NCBI RefSeq assembly: GCF_029873215.1 | Contig: NZ_CP123620.1 | Span: 1,798,001 to 1,862,000, forward strand | Length of the DNA: 64,000 nt | DNA from: Nocardioides sp. BP30 | GTDB lineage: Bacteria; Actinomycetota; Actinomycetes; Propionibacteriales; Nocardioidaceae | Direction of reading: 5' to 3' | Shown here: positions 16,920-27,100 of the stretch, piece by piece | Layout of the letters: every line of letters starts with the position of its first letter | Numbering within the stretch: the first letter of the stretch is position 1 | Made by a program: the position numbers and the translations under genes | The notes under the pieces: generated by a model | Told to the model about the DNA's origin: nothing | Database searches by the model: none | Seen by the model: only the letters and a program-made list of their open reading frames with translations

Positions 16920-18119
16920 GTGGGAGCTGCACAGAACTACCTGGCGATCATCAAGGTCGTCGGCATCGGTGGGGGCGGTGTCAACGCCGTCAACCGCATG
17001 ATCGAGGTCGGCCTCAAGGGGGTCGAGTTCATCGCGATCAACACCGACGCGCAGGCGCTGCTGATGAGCGATGCCGACGTCAAGCTCGACATCGGTCGCG
17101 AGCTGACCCGGGGCCTTGGCGCCGGGGCGCAGCCGCAGGTCGGCGAGAAGGCCGCCGAGGACCACATGGACGAGATCGAGGAGGTCATCAAGGGGGCCGA
17201 CATGGTCTTCGTGACGGCCGGTGAGGGCGGTGGCACCGGCACCGGCGGTGCCCCGGTCGTCGCCCGGATCGCGCGCAGCCTCGGCGCCCTGACCATCGGT
17301 GTCGTCACCCGTCCGTTCGCCTTCGAGGGCGCGCGTCGCCGCAAGTCCGCCGACGAGGGCATCGAGAAGCTCCGCGAGGAGGTCGACACCCTCATCGTCA
17401 TCCCCAACGACCGGCTGCTGTCGATCTCGGACCGCAACGTCTCGGTCATCGACGCGTTCAAGCAGGCCGACCAGGTGCTGCTCCAGGGCGTCTCGGGCAT
17501 CACCGACCTGATCACCACGCCCGGCCTGATCAACGTCGACTTCGCCGACGTCAAGGCGGTCATGTCCAACGCCGGCTCCGCGCTCATGGGCATCGGCTCG
17601 GCGCGAGGCGAGGACCGGGCCGTCGCTGCCGCCGAGATCGCCGTGGCGAGCCCGCTGCTCGAGGCGAGCATCGACGGGGCGCACGGCGTCCTGCTCTCCA
17701 TCGCCGGTGGCTCCGACCTCGGTCTGTTCGAGATCCAGGAGGCCGCCGCGCTCGTCGCCGATGCCGTGCACGAGGAGGCGAACATCATCTTCGGCACCAT
17801 CATCGACGACGCCCTCGGCGACGAGGTCCGGGTGACCGTCATCGCGGCCGGGTTCGACGGTGGCATGCCCAAGAAGCGCGAGACCACCCTGCGCGGCCAG
17901 GACACCCGTCCGGCGGCCGCGCAGGCACCCGTACGGCGGGACCAGCAGCCGACTCCGGTCCCCGCCGTTGCCGCGTCCGCTCCGGCGGTGCAGGCACCCC
18001 AGCAGGCTGCGGCCCCGGCTGGTCCGTCGACGCCTCCGCCGGCTGCCACGCCGCGCCAGGCGGCTCCGTCGGTCCAGTTCGAGGACGACGACCTGGACGT
18101 GCCCGACTTCCTCAAGTGA
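16920..18119 (+). CDS. ftsZ: Cell division GTPase FtsZ
   Basis: 399 residues from a GTG start with GAGGGG upstream. The tubulin signature G103-G-G-T-G-T-G is intact. N-terminal [16 protein letters not shown], the T7 loop N-V-D-F-A-D-V-K (about residue 208), a Pro/Ala/Gln-rich linker (about 320-385) and the C-terminal peptide [11 protein letters not shown] are all present. That peptide is the docking site for SepF and other partners. FtsZ forms the Z ring. pgeF follows within 3 bp. Confidence 0.99.
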   Translation: MGAAQNYLAIIKVVGIGGGGVNAVNRMIEVGLKGVEFIAINTDAQALLMSDADVKLDIGRELTRGLGAGAQPQVGEKAAEDHMDEIEEVIKGADMVFVTAGEGGGTGTGGAPVVARIARSLGALTIGVVTRPFAFEGARRRKSADEGIEKLREEVDTLIVIPNDRLLSISDRNVSVIDAFKQADQVLLQGVSGITDLITTPGLINVDFADVKAVMSNAGSALMGIGSARGEDRAVAAAEIAVASPLLEASIDGAHGVLLSIAGGSDLGLFEIQEAAALVADAVHEEANIIFGTIIDDALGDEVRVTVIAAGFDGGMPKKRETTLRGQDTRPAAAQAPVRRDQQPTPVPAVAASAPAVQAPQQAAAPAGPSTPPPAATPRQAAPSVQFEDDDLDVPDFLK

Positions 18120-18122
18120 GCC

Positions 18123-18830
18123 ATGTTCGCGTTCCGTGACACCTGCGACCTCGGTCCGGGCAGCTCCCGGGTCGAGGTCGCGTTCACCGACGCGTCCCTC
18201 GATCTTCAGGGCCTGCGCGACGGCTTCCCCGACGCCCTGGCCCGGATCGTCGAGGTCGCCGGTGTGCCGTTCGCCCGCTTGCACCAGGTGCACGGGGACG
18301 CGGTGCTCGAGGTGGTCGACGCCGACGTGCCGGCGCCCCGTGCGGCGACACCCGTCGCCGACGCTCTGGTCACCGGTCGCCACGACGTCGGGCTGATGAT
18401 CCGGGTGGCCGACTGCGTCCCGGTCGTCCTGGCGGACCCGGCGGCCGGCGTCATCGGCGCCGTCCACGCCGGGCGCAAGGGTGTCGCGCTCGACGTCGTC
18501 GGCCGAACCGTCGAGCGGATGCGCCACCTCGGGGCGAGCGAGCTGAGGGCGTGGATCGGGCCGCACGTGTGTGGTCGCTGCTACGAGGTGCCCGAGGAGC
18601 TGCGCGCGGAGGTCGCGGCCGTCGTGCCGGCCACCTTCGCGGAGACGTCCTGGCACACGCCGTCCCTCGACCTGGGCGCGGGTGTGCGGCACCAGCTCGC
18701 GGCCGCCGGTATCGACGGCGAGCGGGTGAGGAGCGTGGAGCGGTGCACGCTCGAGGACGAGCGGCTGCACTCCCATCGCCGCGACGGCGAGCGGTCGGGC
18801 CGGCTGGCGGGATTGGTGTGGTTCGGATGA
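18123..18830 (+). CDS. pgeF: Peptidoglycan editing factor PgeF / YfiH-type laccase-domain protein
   Basis: 235 residues. Conserved metal/active-site motifs of the YfiH family are present: LHQVHGD (about residue 55), ADCVPVVLADP (about 98) and GAVHAGRKG (about 117), plus I-G-P-H-V-C-G-R-C-Y-E (about 144). Members act as purine nucleoside phosphorylases and, in bacteria, prevent misincorporation of wrong amino acids in peptidoglycan precursors. It lies 3 bp after ftsZ and overlaps yggS, the standard actinobacterial order. Confidence 0.92.
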   Translation: MFAFRDTCDLGPGSSRVEVAFTDASLDLQGLRDGFPDALARIVEVAGVPFARLHQVHGDAVLEVVDADVPAPRAATPVADALVTGRHDVGLMIRVADCVPVVLADPAAGVIGAVHAGRKGVALDVVGRTVERMRHLGASELRAWIGPHVCGRCYEVPEELRAEVAAVVPATFAETSWHTPSLDLGAGVRHQLAAAGIDGERVRSVERCTLEDERLHSHRRDGERSGRLAGLVWFG

Positions 18831-19528
18831 GCGCGCGCGAGCAGGAGCTGGCGAGCCGTCTGGACCGCGTCCGGGAGCGGATCGCCGCCGCTGAGAGCGC
18901 TGCCGGCCGGCCTGCCGGGGACGTGGGCCTGGTGGTCGTGACGAAGTTCTTCCCGGCCTCCGACGTACGACTCCTCGCGGCGCTGGGCGTGCGGGAGGTG
19001 GGCGAGAACCGGCACCAGGAGGCCCAGGCCAAGGCCGAGGAGTGCGCCGACCTGGACATCGCCTGGCACTTCATCGGGGGGCTGCAGACCAACAAGGCCG
19101 CTGCGGTGGCCCGCTACGCCGACGTCGTCGAGTCGGTCGACCGGCCCGAGCTGCTCGCGCGGCTGGACCGAGGCGCCGCCGAGCGCGGCCGTCCGCTGGA
19201 CGTGCTGCTCCAGGTCAGCCTGGACGCCCCCGACGCCACCCACCGCAGCGGGGCGGCGCCGGAGGTGCTGGCGCAGCTCGCCGAGCAGGTCACGACGTAC
19301 GACGGGTTGCGGCTGCGCGGCCTGATGGCGGTGGCGCCCCTCGGCGCCGACCCAGCGGAGGCCTTCGCACGGCTCGCCACGATCCGTGCCGGCTTCCTGC
19401 ACCGGCATCCCGACGCGACCCGGCTCTCGGCCGGGATGAGCGGCGACCTCGAGCAGGCGATCCGCCACGGTGCGACACATGTGCGTGTCGGCTCCGCGGT
19501 GCTCGGCTCGAGGCCGGCGGTCAAGTAA
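18827..19528 (+). CDS. PLP homeostasis protein (YggS/YlmE family)
   Basis: 233 residues from the ATG at 18827, which overlaps the pgeF stop in ATGA. An alanine-racemase-like TIM barrel carries the PLP-binding lysine in VVTKFFPASDV (about residue 35). It also has GENRHQEAQAK (about 59), W-H-F-I-G-G-L-Q-T-N-K (about 79), and the C-terminal S-A-G-M-S-G-D-L-E-Q-A-I and H-V-R-V-G-S-A-V-L-G motifs that bind the PLP phosphate. The family buffers free PLP and amino-acid pools rather than acting as a racemase. Confidence 0.94.
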   Translation: MSAREQELASRLDRVRERIAAAESAAGRPAGDVGLVVVTKFFPASDVRLLAALGVREVGENRHQEAQAKAEECADLDIAWHFIGGLQTNKAAAVARYADVVESVDRPELLARLDRGAAERGRPLDVLLQVSLDAPDATHRSGAAPEVLAQLAEQVTTYDGLRLRGLMAVAPLGADPAEAFARLATIRAGFLHRHPDATRLSAGMSGDLEQAIRHGATHVRVGSAVLGSRPAVK

Positions 19529-19565
19529 TGTCCCAGACAGTTCCATACCACCGGAAGGCAACAAC

Positions 19566-20111
19566 ATGAGCGGCGCGATGCGCAGGATCGGTGAGTACCT
19601 CGGCCTGGTCGAGGACACCGGCCGGTACGACGAGGAGTCCGCCTACGATCGCGGCTACGACCGTCGCGACGAGCGTGGGTACGACCGGGGCTACGAGTCC
19701 GATGAGCACGACGGCCGAGCCGTCACCGGCACCCAGGCGCCGCGTGTGCGCGAGCAGCGTCCGGCCCCGGTCGCCGATCTGGCCGAGCGCCGCCGTACGG
19801 CGCCCGTGCAGGCCGCACCCGCGCCGATCGAGCTGTCCCGCATCGTCACCGTCACCCCGACGGCCTACAACGAGGCGCGCCTGGTGGGGGAGTCCTACCG
19901 TGACGGCATCCCGGTGATCATGAACCTCAGCGACATGGACGACGCCGGCGCCAAGCGGTTGGTGGACTTCGCCGCGGGTCTCGTCTTCGCCACGCGCGGG
20001 GACATCGAGCGGGTCACCAACAAGGTCTTCCTGCTCTCACCGCCGAACGTCACCATCGCCGCTGAGGACAAGGCGCGACTGGCCGAGGGTGGGTTCTTCA
20101 ACCAGAGCTGA
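19566..20111 (+). CDS. sepF: Cell division protein SepF
   Basis: 181 residues from ATG 19566 with GGAAGG upstream. An N-terminal amphipathic helix (MSGAMRRIGEYLGLVED) anchors the protein to the membrane. A Tyr/Asp/Arg-rich linker with repeated Y-D-R-G-Y units follows (about residues 20-50). The C-terminal SepF domain contains IVTVTPTAYNEARLVGE and the G-L-V-F-A-T-R-G-D-I-E-R-V turn. SepF links FtsZ's C-terminal peptide to the membrane in actinobacteria, which lack FtsA. Confidence 0.96.
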   Translation: MSGAMRRIGEYLGLVEDTGRYDEESAYDRGYDRRDERGYDRGYESDEHDGRAVTGTQAPRVREQRPAPVADLAERRRTAPVQAAPAPIELSRIVTVTPTAYNEARLVGESYRDGIPVIMNLSDMDDAGAKRLVDFAAGLVFATRGDIERVTNKVFLLSPPNVTIAAEDKARLAEGGFFNQS

Positions 20112-20137
20112 CGGGCTCCACTAGGGTTACGACCGCT

Positions 20138-20428
20138 ATGCACGCGATCGGCATGATCTTCTACGTCCTCCTGTGGGTCTTCCTCGCCCTGATGTGGATC
20201 CGCTTCATCGTGGACTGGGTGCAGGTCTTCGCCCGGTCCTGGGAGCCACGGGGAGCCCTGCTCGTCGTCCTCGAGGGCGTCTACAGCGCCACGGATCCAC
20301 CGATCAACGCGTTGCGGAAGGTGATCCCGCCGCTGCGGCTCGGTACGGTGGCGCTGGACCTGAGCTTCCTGATCGTGATGCTGGTGGCGTACGTCCTGCT
20401 GCAGATCGACGTCAGATACCTGCTCTGA
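20138..20428 (+). CDS. YggT family membrane protein
   Basis: 96 residues with two hydrophobic segments (about 6-25 and 71-92). The central ATDPPINALRKVIPPLRLGTV motif (shown in part) is the YggT hallmark. A TAGGGT at 20122-20127, 10 nt before the ATG, may be a -10 box giving a very short or absent leader. YggT proteins sit between sepF and divIVA in most actinobacteria; an osmotic or division-linked role is proposed but not settled. Confidence 0.92.
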   Translation: MHAIGMIFYVLLWVFLALMWIRFIVDWVQVFARSWEPRGALLVVLEGVYSATDPPINALRKVIPPLRLGTVALDLSFLIVMLVAYVLLQIDVRYLL

Positions 20429-20552
20429 ACCGCACCAGGTCCTGCCCCGGGCAGGGATGCAGGGACGGCGGGGGAGTCCGCCCGGTCCGCAAGCGCTAGA
20501 GTTTCGACTCGAGCACCATTGTTTTGCAACAACGAGATGAATGGGTGAGGTC

Positions 20553-21317
20553 ATGCCGCTGACGCCAGAGGACGTGAGCAACAAGCGCTTTACTCCCGTC
20601 CGGCTCCGCGAGGGCTACGACATGGGCGAGGTCGACCAGTTCCTCGACGAGGTCGAGGCTGAGCTCGCGCGGCTCACCAAGGAGAACGAGGACCTGCGCG
20701 CGAAGCTCTCGGCTGCGCAGAGCGCCGGTGGCGCACGCAGCGCTCAGGTCGAGACGCCGGCGCCGGTGGTCGAGAAGGCTCCGGAGCCGCCGGCTCCGCA
20801 GCCCACTCCGGTCGCCGCTCCGGCGGCAGCGCCGGCGACGGGTGGGATCGAGACGATCCGCGTGGAGACGGTGCCTGAGGCGTCCAACGCCGCGGCTCGG
20901 CTCCTGGAGCTGGCCACGCGCAACCACGACGCGCTGATCGACCAGGCGAAGAACGACGCCGACAAGATCGTCGGCGAGGCTCGGACCAAGGCCGAGCGCC
21001 TGGAGTCGGAGTCGAAGGAGAAGGCCGACAAGATGGAGTCGGACGCGCGCACCCGTGCGTCGATGCTCGACTCCGAGACGGCTGCTCGTCGCCAGCAGCT
21101 GTTCGGCGACCTGGAGCGGGAGAAGGACAAGCTCACCCACGAGGTGGAGGGGCTGCGCTCCTTCGAGCGGGAGTACCGCTCCCGCCTCAAGAGCTACTTC
21201 ACCCAGCAGCTCGAGGCGCTCAACACCACGCCCGAGACGCCCGGCCAGGGCGGCGGCGACGAGGCTCCGGCAGCGCCGAAGCGGCTGCGCTCGATCCTCG
21301 GCGAGGAAGAGGGCTGA
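20553..21317 (+). CDS. divIVA: DivIVA / Wag31 polar growth protein
   Basis: 254 residues from the ATG at 20553. I prefer this to the in-frame ATG at 20541 because GGTGAGG (20544-20550) is then the ribosome binding site and the protein begins with the canonical MPLTPEDVSNKRF. The N-terminal DivIVA domain (M-G-E-V-D-Q-F-L-D-E-V) is followed by a Pro/Ala linker (about 70-105) and a long coiled coil (about 115-215). In actinomycetes it marks curved membrane and directs polar wall synthesis. A strong hairpin 17 bp after the stop ends the division cluster. Confidence 0.96.
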   Translation: MPLTPEDVSNKRFTPVRLREGYDMGEVDQFLDEVEAELARLTKENEDLRAKLSAAQSAGGARSAQVETPAPVVEKAPEPPAPQPTPVAAPAAAPATGGIETIRVETVPEASNAAARLLELATRNHDALIDQAKNDADKIVGEARTKAERLESESKEKADKMESDARTRASMLDSETAARRQQLFGDLEREKDKLTHEVEGLRSFEREYRSRLKSYFTQQLEALNTTPETPGQGGGDEAPAAPKRLRSILGEEEG

Positions 21318-21334
21318 GTCCTCACCAGCACGTC

Positions 21335-21373
21335 CACCGACGGTCGGCTCCCGATGGGAGCCGGCCGTCGGTG
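21335..21373 (+). terminator. Hairpin terminator after divIVA
   Basis: An 18-bp stem (21335-21352 with 21356-21373) has one G-T wobble and a 3-nt loop (gat). Only a weak T-containing stretch (tcttc) follows, as is common for actinobacterial terminators. The sequence pairs almost perfectly, so it may stop transcription from either side. Confidence 0.85.
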
Positions 21374-21514
21374 TCTTCAGGGCACGAAGAATTCACGCAG
21401 GGGCGACGAGGTGGGCCCGGCCTGTCGGTTGAGCGTGCGCGCCCCAGCGGATAGCCTCCCCGGACGCGCCTGCGATTCGGGGACAGGCCGGGGGAGAGAG
21501 CGGGAATAGAAACC

Positions 21515-22006
21515 ATGCCCGACGAGTTGGCCGCATCCGCGACAGTGTCGCAGTCCGTTCCGAAGAAAGTGAGCGTCGTGGCGAAGAAGGCAGCACCCCT
21601 GAAGGCCTCGGCCGAGACCCTCGTGGTCAAGGAGGGCGAGGAGCCCTGGACCGACGACGAGCTGGACGAGGTCCTCGACGAGCTCACCACCACCCGGGCG
21701 CACAGCCTCGAGGTGCTCCAGGCGGCCGAGGCCGAGCTCGACGGCCTGATGAAGGACTCGGGCGACGGAGCGGGCCAGGACCAGGCGGACGTCGGCGCGA
21801 CGAGCTTCGAGCGCGACCACGAGCTCACGGTGGTGAACAGCGAGCGCGACAAGCTGCACCAGATCGAGCGGGCCCTGGGCCGGATCGCCGACGGCAGCTA
21901 CGGGCAGTGCGAGTCGTGCGGTCAGCCGATCGGCAAGATGCGGCTGATGGCATTCCCGCGTGCGACACTCTGCATGACATGCAAGACGCGCGAGGAACGT
22001 CGCTGA
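21515..22006 (+). CDS. DksA/TraR-type zinc-finger regulatory protein
   Basis: 163 residues. A Lys/Ala-rich N-terminus and a helical coiled-coil-like middle (about residues 50-120) precede a C-terminal zinc finger, C-E-S-C then 17 residues then C-M-T-C. This is the four-cysteine DksA pattern. Such proteins insert the coiled coil into the RNA polymerase secondary channel; whether this one senses ppGpp cannot be read from the sequence. It lies upstream of lspA and overlaps its probable start. Confidence 0.88.
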   Translation: MPDELAASATVSQSVPKKVSVVAKKAAPLKASAETLVVKEGEEPWTDDELDEVLDELTTTRAHSLEVLQAAEAELDGLMKDSGDGAGQDQADVGATSFERDHELTVVNSERDKLHQIERALGRIADGSYGQCESCGQPIGKMRLMAFPRATLCMTCKTREERR

Positions 22007-22584
22007 GCGACACCAGACCCCAGGCCACGACGCTCGGACGCAGCCCGGCGCTGCGACTGCTGTTCGTCGCGGTCGCGCTCGGTGCGTACGCCGTCGACCA
22101 GATCACCAAGGCCCTGGCGGCAGCGCACCTGACGCCCGGGGAGCCACGGCACCTGGTCGGCGCACTGCTGCGACTGGACCTGACCCGCAATCCGGGGGCC
22201 GCCTTCAGCACCGGCACGTCCCACACCGTCTTCTTCACCGTGCTCGCGATCGTCGCGCTGGCGGTCACGCTCTTCGTCGCCGTCCGTGCCGGCACCCGGC
22301 TGTGGGCGACGGCGCTCGGCCTGCTCGCGGCCGGGATCGCGGGCAATCTCACCGACCGCATCCTGCGTGCCCCGCGCGGGTTCAGCGGCCACGTCGTCGA
22401 CTTCCTCGAGCTGCCGCACTGGCCGATCTTCAACGTCGCCGACGTGTGCATCAACATCGCGGCCCTCCTCATCCTGATCCTCGCGTGGCGAGGCGTTCGT
22501 CTGAGCGGGGCCCGACCGGCTGCGGAGCCCGAGGACGTCGTGGGGGGAAGCGACGCGCCGGGCCGGGAGAAGCCTGGTGAGTGA
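21979..22584 (+). CDS. lspA: Lipoprotein signal peptidase LspA
   Basis: 201 residues if the ATG at 21979 is used, which overlaps the previous gene by 28 bp. A CTG at 22003 with GAGGA six bases upstream is an alternative start giving 193 residues. Four membrane segments are present. Catalytic aspartates lie in G-N-L-T-D-R-I-L (about residue 116) and F-N-V-A-D-V (about 155), and N-P-G-A-A-F-S (about 72) is also conserved. It cleaves signal peptides of lipoproteins after Lgt acts; lgt is at 49015. The 3' end overlaps the rluD-type gene. Confidence 0.93.
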   Translation: MQDARGTSLSDTRPQATTLGRSPALRLLFVAVALGAYAVDQITKALAAAHLTPGEPRHLVGALLRLDLTRNPGAAFSTGTSHTVFFTVLAIVALAVTLFVAVRAGTRLWATALGLLAAGIAGNLTDRILRAPRGFSGHVVDFLELPHWPIFNVADVCINIAALLILILAWRGVRLSGARPAAEPEDVVGGSDAPGREKPGE

Positions 22585-23506
22585 CCAGCGCACCCTGTTC
22601 GTGCCCGACGGGCTCGAAGGGGAGCGACTGGACGCCGCGATGGCGCGGCTCTTCGGTGTCTCCCGCACGCGTGCTGCGGAGCTGATCGCCGAGGGACTGG
22701 TGACGCTCGACGGCAGGGCGGCGGCCAAGTCCGACCGGGTCTCCGCAGGCTCGATGCTGGACGCGACCATCCCGGTCGAGCGCGATCCGCTCGAGATCGT
22801 GCCGGAGCTCGTGGAGGGCATCGGCATCGTCCACGACGACGACGCCATCGTGGTGATCGACAAGCCCGTCGGGGTCGCCGTACATCCCTCCCCGGGGTGG
22901 AGCGGCCCGACGGTGGTCGGTCACCTGCGCGCGGCCGGCTTCCGGATCTCGACGTCGGGAGCCACCGAACGCGAGGGCATCGTGCAGCGGCTCGACGTCG
23001 GCACGACCGGCCTGATGGTGATCGCCAAGCAGGAGCATGCCTACTCGGTCCTCAAGCAGGCCTTCCGCGACCGTACGCCGCACAAGGTCTACCACGCGCT
23101 CGTCCAGGGTCATCCGGACCCGCTCGAGGGGACCATCGATGCCCCGATCGGTCGCAACCCGAGGTTCGACCACAAGTTCGCCGTGCGGGCCGACGGCCGA
23201 CCCTCGATCACGCACTACCAGACGCTGGAGGCGCACCGGTTCGCCTCGCTGCTGGAGATCCACCTCGAGACCGGGCGCACCCACCAGATCCGGGTGCACA
23301 TGAGCGCGACCAAGCACCCCTGCGTCGGCGACCTGACCTACGGCGCAGACCCGACGCTCGCGCGACGGACCCAGATGACGCGCCAGTGGTTGCACGCCCA
23401 CCGGCTGGGCTTCGAGCATCCCGAGACCGGCGAGTACGTCGAGTTCTCCTCGCCGTACCCAGCGGACCTGCAGCGGGCCCTCGACGTCATCCGCGAGTCG
23501 GACTGA
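22577..23506 (+). CDS. RluA/RluD-family 23S rRNA pseudouridine synthase
   Basis: 309 residues from a GTG start overlapping lspA by 8 bp. It has an N-terminal S4 RNA-binding domain (about residues 16-75). The catalytic motif R-L-D-V-G-T-T-G-L, around residue 138, contains the active aspartate. The C-terminal E-T-G-R-T-H-Q-I-R-V-H-M motif is the other family signature. Adjacency to lspA is the common arrangement for RluD, which modifies helix 69 of 23S rRNA. The exact target is an inference. Confidence 0.93.
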   Translation: MSDQRTLFVPDGLEGERLDAAMARLFGVSRTRAAELIAEGLVTLDGRAAAKSDRVSAGSMLDATIPVERDPLEIVPELVEGIGIVHDDDAIVVIDKPVGVAVHPSPGWSGPTVVGHLRAAGFRISTSGATEREGIVQRLDVGTTGLMVIAKQEHAYSVLKQAFRDRTPHKVYHALVQGHPDPLEGTIDAPIGRNPRFDHKFAVRADGRPSITHYQTLEAHRFASLLEIHLETGRTHQIRVHMSATKHPCVGDLTYGADPTLARRTQMTRQWLHAHRLGFEHPETGEYVEFSSPYPADLQRALDVIRESD

Positions 23507-23566
23507 GCCGAGGGGTCACGTCGTGACAGCCCAGAAGTCGTTCCGTGCCCGTCGACCGGTCGTTCC

Positions 23567-24019
23567 GTGACGGTGCTGCGGCCCGGCGAGCCGGCCGACG
23601 CCAGGGAGCTGGCGGCGATCCAGGTCGCGGCCCGAGCGATCGCGCCGATGCCACCGAACATCCATCCCGAGCACGAGATCGCGGCCTTCCTGACGGCCCG
23701 GCTCGCCGTGGACGAGCTCTGGGTCGCCGAGGTCGAGGGCGACGTCGTCGGCTACGCCCGGTTCACCGCCACCTGGCTCGACGACCTCTACGTGCTACCC
23801 GGGTGGCAGGCAACGGGTCTCGGCGGCGCGCTCCTGGACCTGGTGAAGTCGCTGCGCCCCGAGGGCCTGGGGCTCTACGTGTTCGCCGTCAACGAGCCGG
23901 CCCGGCGCTTCTACGAGCGCCGCGGCTTCGCCGTGGTCGAGGGTGCTGGCGGCACGGACAACGAGGAGCGCGAGCCCGACCTGCGGATGGAGTGGAGCGG
24001 GGCCGAGGGGCTCGGCTGA
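23567..24019 (+). CDS. GNAT family N-acetyltransferase
   Basis: 150 residues from a GTG start. The acetyl-CoA-binding motif A appears as L-Y-V-L-P-G-W-Q-A-T-G-L-G-G-A-L (about residues 72-87), with Q/R-x2-G-x-G/A adapted to QATGLGG. Motif B has N-E-P-A-R-R-F-Y-E-R-R-G-F. The substrate is unknown. It sits between the pseudouridine synthase and dnaE without overlap, so it may be separately expressed. Confidence 0.88.
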   Translation: MTVLRPGEPADARELAAIQVAARAIAPMPPNIHPEHEIAAFLTARLAVDELWVAEVEGDVVGYARFTATWLDDLYVLPGWQATGLGGALLDLVKSLRPEGLGLYVFAVNEPARRFYERRGFAVVEGAGGTDNEEREPDLRMEWSGAEGLG

Positions 24020-24172
24020 GCAAAGTTGTCGGGGGTCGATGACACGCTTCGGGGGTGGCCGAGACCGGCCGTGGACCAGGTAGTCTGAGGTCCTTCCCCC
24101 AGAGCCTGGCCGCGGCTTGCGACCGACCCTGATGACGCATGCCCAGATCGACCCAGCGAGAAGGAGCGTGAG

Positions 24173-27100
24173 ATGTCGAGCGACTCGTTCGTCCACCTCC
24201 ACGTCCACACCGAGTACTCGATGCTGGACGGGGCCTCCCTGCTCGACGGTCTCTTCAAGCGCACCAGCGATCTGCAGATGCCGGCCATCGCGATGACCGA
24301 CCACGGCAACCTGCACGGCGCCTACGACTTCTACTCCAAGGCCAAGAAGTACGGCGTGAAGCCGATCATCGGCATCGAGGCCTACCTCACCCCCGGCACC
24401 CCGCGCGGCGAGCGCAAGAAGATCCGCTGGGGCAAGGGCGACCAGTCCGAGGAGGGCGGCGACGACGTCTCCGGCGGCGGAGCCTTCACCCACATGACGA
24501 TGTGGGCCGAGTCGACCGAGGGCATGCACAACCTGTTCCGGCTGTCCTCGAGGGCGAGCCTGGAGGGCTACTACTTCAAGCCTCGGATGGACAAGGAGCT
24601 GCTGCAGACCTACAGCAAGGGCCTGATCGTCTCGACCGGCTGCCCCAGCGGCGCCATCCAGACCCGGCTCCGGTTGGGCCAGTGGGACGAGGCCGTGCGC
24701 GAGGCCGGCGAGCTGCAGGACATCTTCGGCAAGGACAACGTCTTCCTCGAGCTGATGGATCACGGCATCTCGATCGAGAAGCGGGTCCGCGACGACCTGC
24801 TCCGCCTCGGCCGCGAGATGAACATCAAGCCGATCGCCACCAACGACTCGCACTACAACAACCCCGAGGACGCCGCGGCCCAGGAAGCGCTGCTGTGCGT
24901 CAACTCCGGCAGCCGGCTCTCCGAGCCGACCTACGCCCAGGGCGGGAAGCGGTTCGCCTTCGAGGGCACCGGCTACTACATCAAGTCGGCGGCGGAGATG
25001 CGTGAGCTGTGGGGCTCCCAGGACCTGATGGAGGCCTGCGACAACACCCTGCTCATCGCGGAGCGGTGCGAGGTCGAGTTCACCGAGTCCACCGGTGGCT
25101 ACATGGCGCGCGCCGACATCCCGGCGGGGGAGACCGAGGAGAGCTGGTTCCGCAAGGAGGTATGGCGCGGCATCGAGCTGCGCTACCCCGGCGACCGGCT
25201 CACCCAGGAGGTCAAGGACCGGGTCGAGATGGAGCTCGCGATCATCTCCCAGAAGGGCTACTGCGGTTACTACCTGGTGGTCGCGGACTTCATCCAGTGG
25301 TCGAAGAACAACGGCATCCGGGTCGGCCCGGGCCGTGGCTCCGGCGCTGGGTCCATCGCCGCCTACGCGCTGAAGATCACCGACCTGTGTCCGCTGGAGC
25401 ACGGTCTGTTCTTCGAGCGTTTCCTCAACCCCGAGCGTCCCTCGATGCCGGACTTCGACATCGACTTCGACGACCACCGCCGAGGCGAGGTCATCCAGTA
25501 CGTCACCGAGAAGTACGGCTCCGAGCGCGTCGCGCAGATCGCCACCTTCGGCCGGATCAAGGCCAAGCAGGCGATCAAGGACGCCGCCCGCATCCTCGAC
25601 CACGGCTTCGCCATCGGCGACCGGATCACCAAGGCGCTCCCGCCGGACGTGATGGGCAAGGGCGTTCCGCTCAAGGAGCTGTTCAACCCCGAGCACAAGC
25701 GCTACAGCGAGGGCGGGGAGTTCCGGGCGCTGCACGACGCCGACCCCGAGGTCAGGCGCATCTACGAGGTGGCGCTCGGCCTCGAGGGTCAGATCCGCCA
25801 GACGGGCGTGCACGCCGCCGGCGTGATCATGTCCAGCGAGCCACTGCTCGACGTGGTCCCCCTGATGGACCCGAAGCAGGACGGCGCCATCATCACCCAG
25901 TTCGAGTATCCGATGTGCGAGTCGCTCGGGCTGGTCAAGATGGACTTCCTGGGCCTGTCCAACCTGCACACGCTCGAGGACGCTGTCGCCAACATCAAGG
26001 CGAACCGCGGCGAGGACCTCGTCCTCGAGGACCTGCCCTTCGACGACAGGGCGACCTATGAGCTCATGGGTCGCGGAGACACGCTCGGCGTCTTCCAGCT
26101 CGATGGCGGCGGCATGCGCGCGCTGCTGCGCTCCATGCTGCCGGACCAGTTCGCCGACATCACCGCCGTCTCCGCCCTCTACCGACCCGGCCCGATGGGC
26201 GCCGACTCGCACAACAAGTACGCCCACCGCAAGAACGGCCGCGAGCCGATCGAGCCGATCCACCCCGCGCTCGCGGAGGCGTTGGAGCCGGTGCTGGGCG
26301 AGACCTACGGCCTGATCGTCTATCAGGAGCAGGTGATGGCGATCGCCCAGGTGCTCGCCGGCTTCTCCCTGGGCGCCGCAGACAATATGCGTCGCGCCAT
26401 GGGCAAGAAGAAGAAGGAGGAGCTGGACAAGCAGTACGCCGGCTTCGAAGCCGGCATGCTGGAGCGCGGCTATCCCAAGGACGCGGTCAAGACGCTGTGG
26501 GAGATCCTGGTCCCGTTCGCCGACTACGCGTTCAACAAGTCCCACTCCGCCGCCTACGGCGTGGTCACCTACTGGACCGCCTACCTCAAGGCGAACTACC
26601 CGACCGAGTACATGGCCGCGCTCCTGACCTCGGTCAAGAACGACAAGGACAAGATGGCGATCTATCTCGGCGAGTGCCGCCGGATGAAGATCAACGTCCT
26701 GCCCCCCGACGTCAACGAGTCGGCCCACAACTTCACCGCCGTCGGCAACGACATCCGCTTCGGCCTGACAGCGGTGCGCAACGTCGGCTGGAACGTCGTC
26801 GACGGGATCGTCAGCGCCCGCGAGGAGAAGGGCCGCTACGAGGACTTCAACGACTTCCTCGCCAAGGTGCCGGCCACGGCGTGCAACAAGCGCGTGATCG
26901 AGTCGCTGATCAAGGCGGGTGCCTTCGACGACATGAAGCACCGCCGCCGCGCCCTGGTCGCCGTGCACGAGACGGCTGTCGACCAGTTCGTCGACATCAA
27001 GCGCAACGAGGCGATCGGCCAGGACTCGCTCTTCGGCGGCCTCGACGACGACCTCGGTGGCTCCTTCGGCGTCTCGGTGACGATCCCCGACATCGACGAG

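Noticed and set aside
20541..20552. Four-codon longer start for DivIVA
   Set aside because: The extra codons contain the ribosome binding site, and the protein family begins MPLTPEDV.
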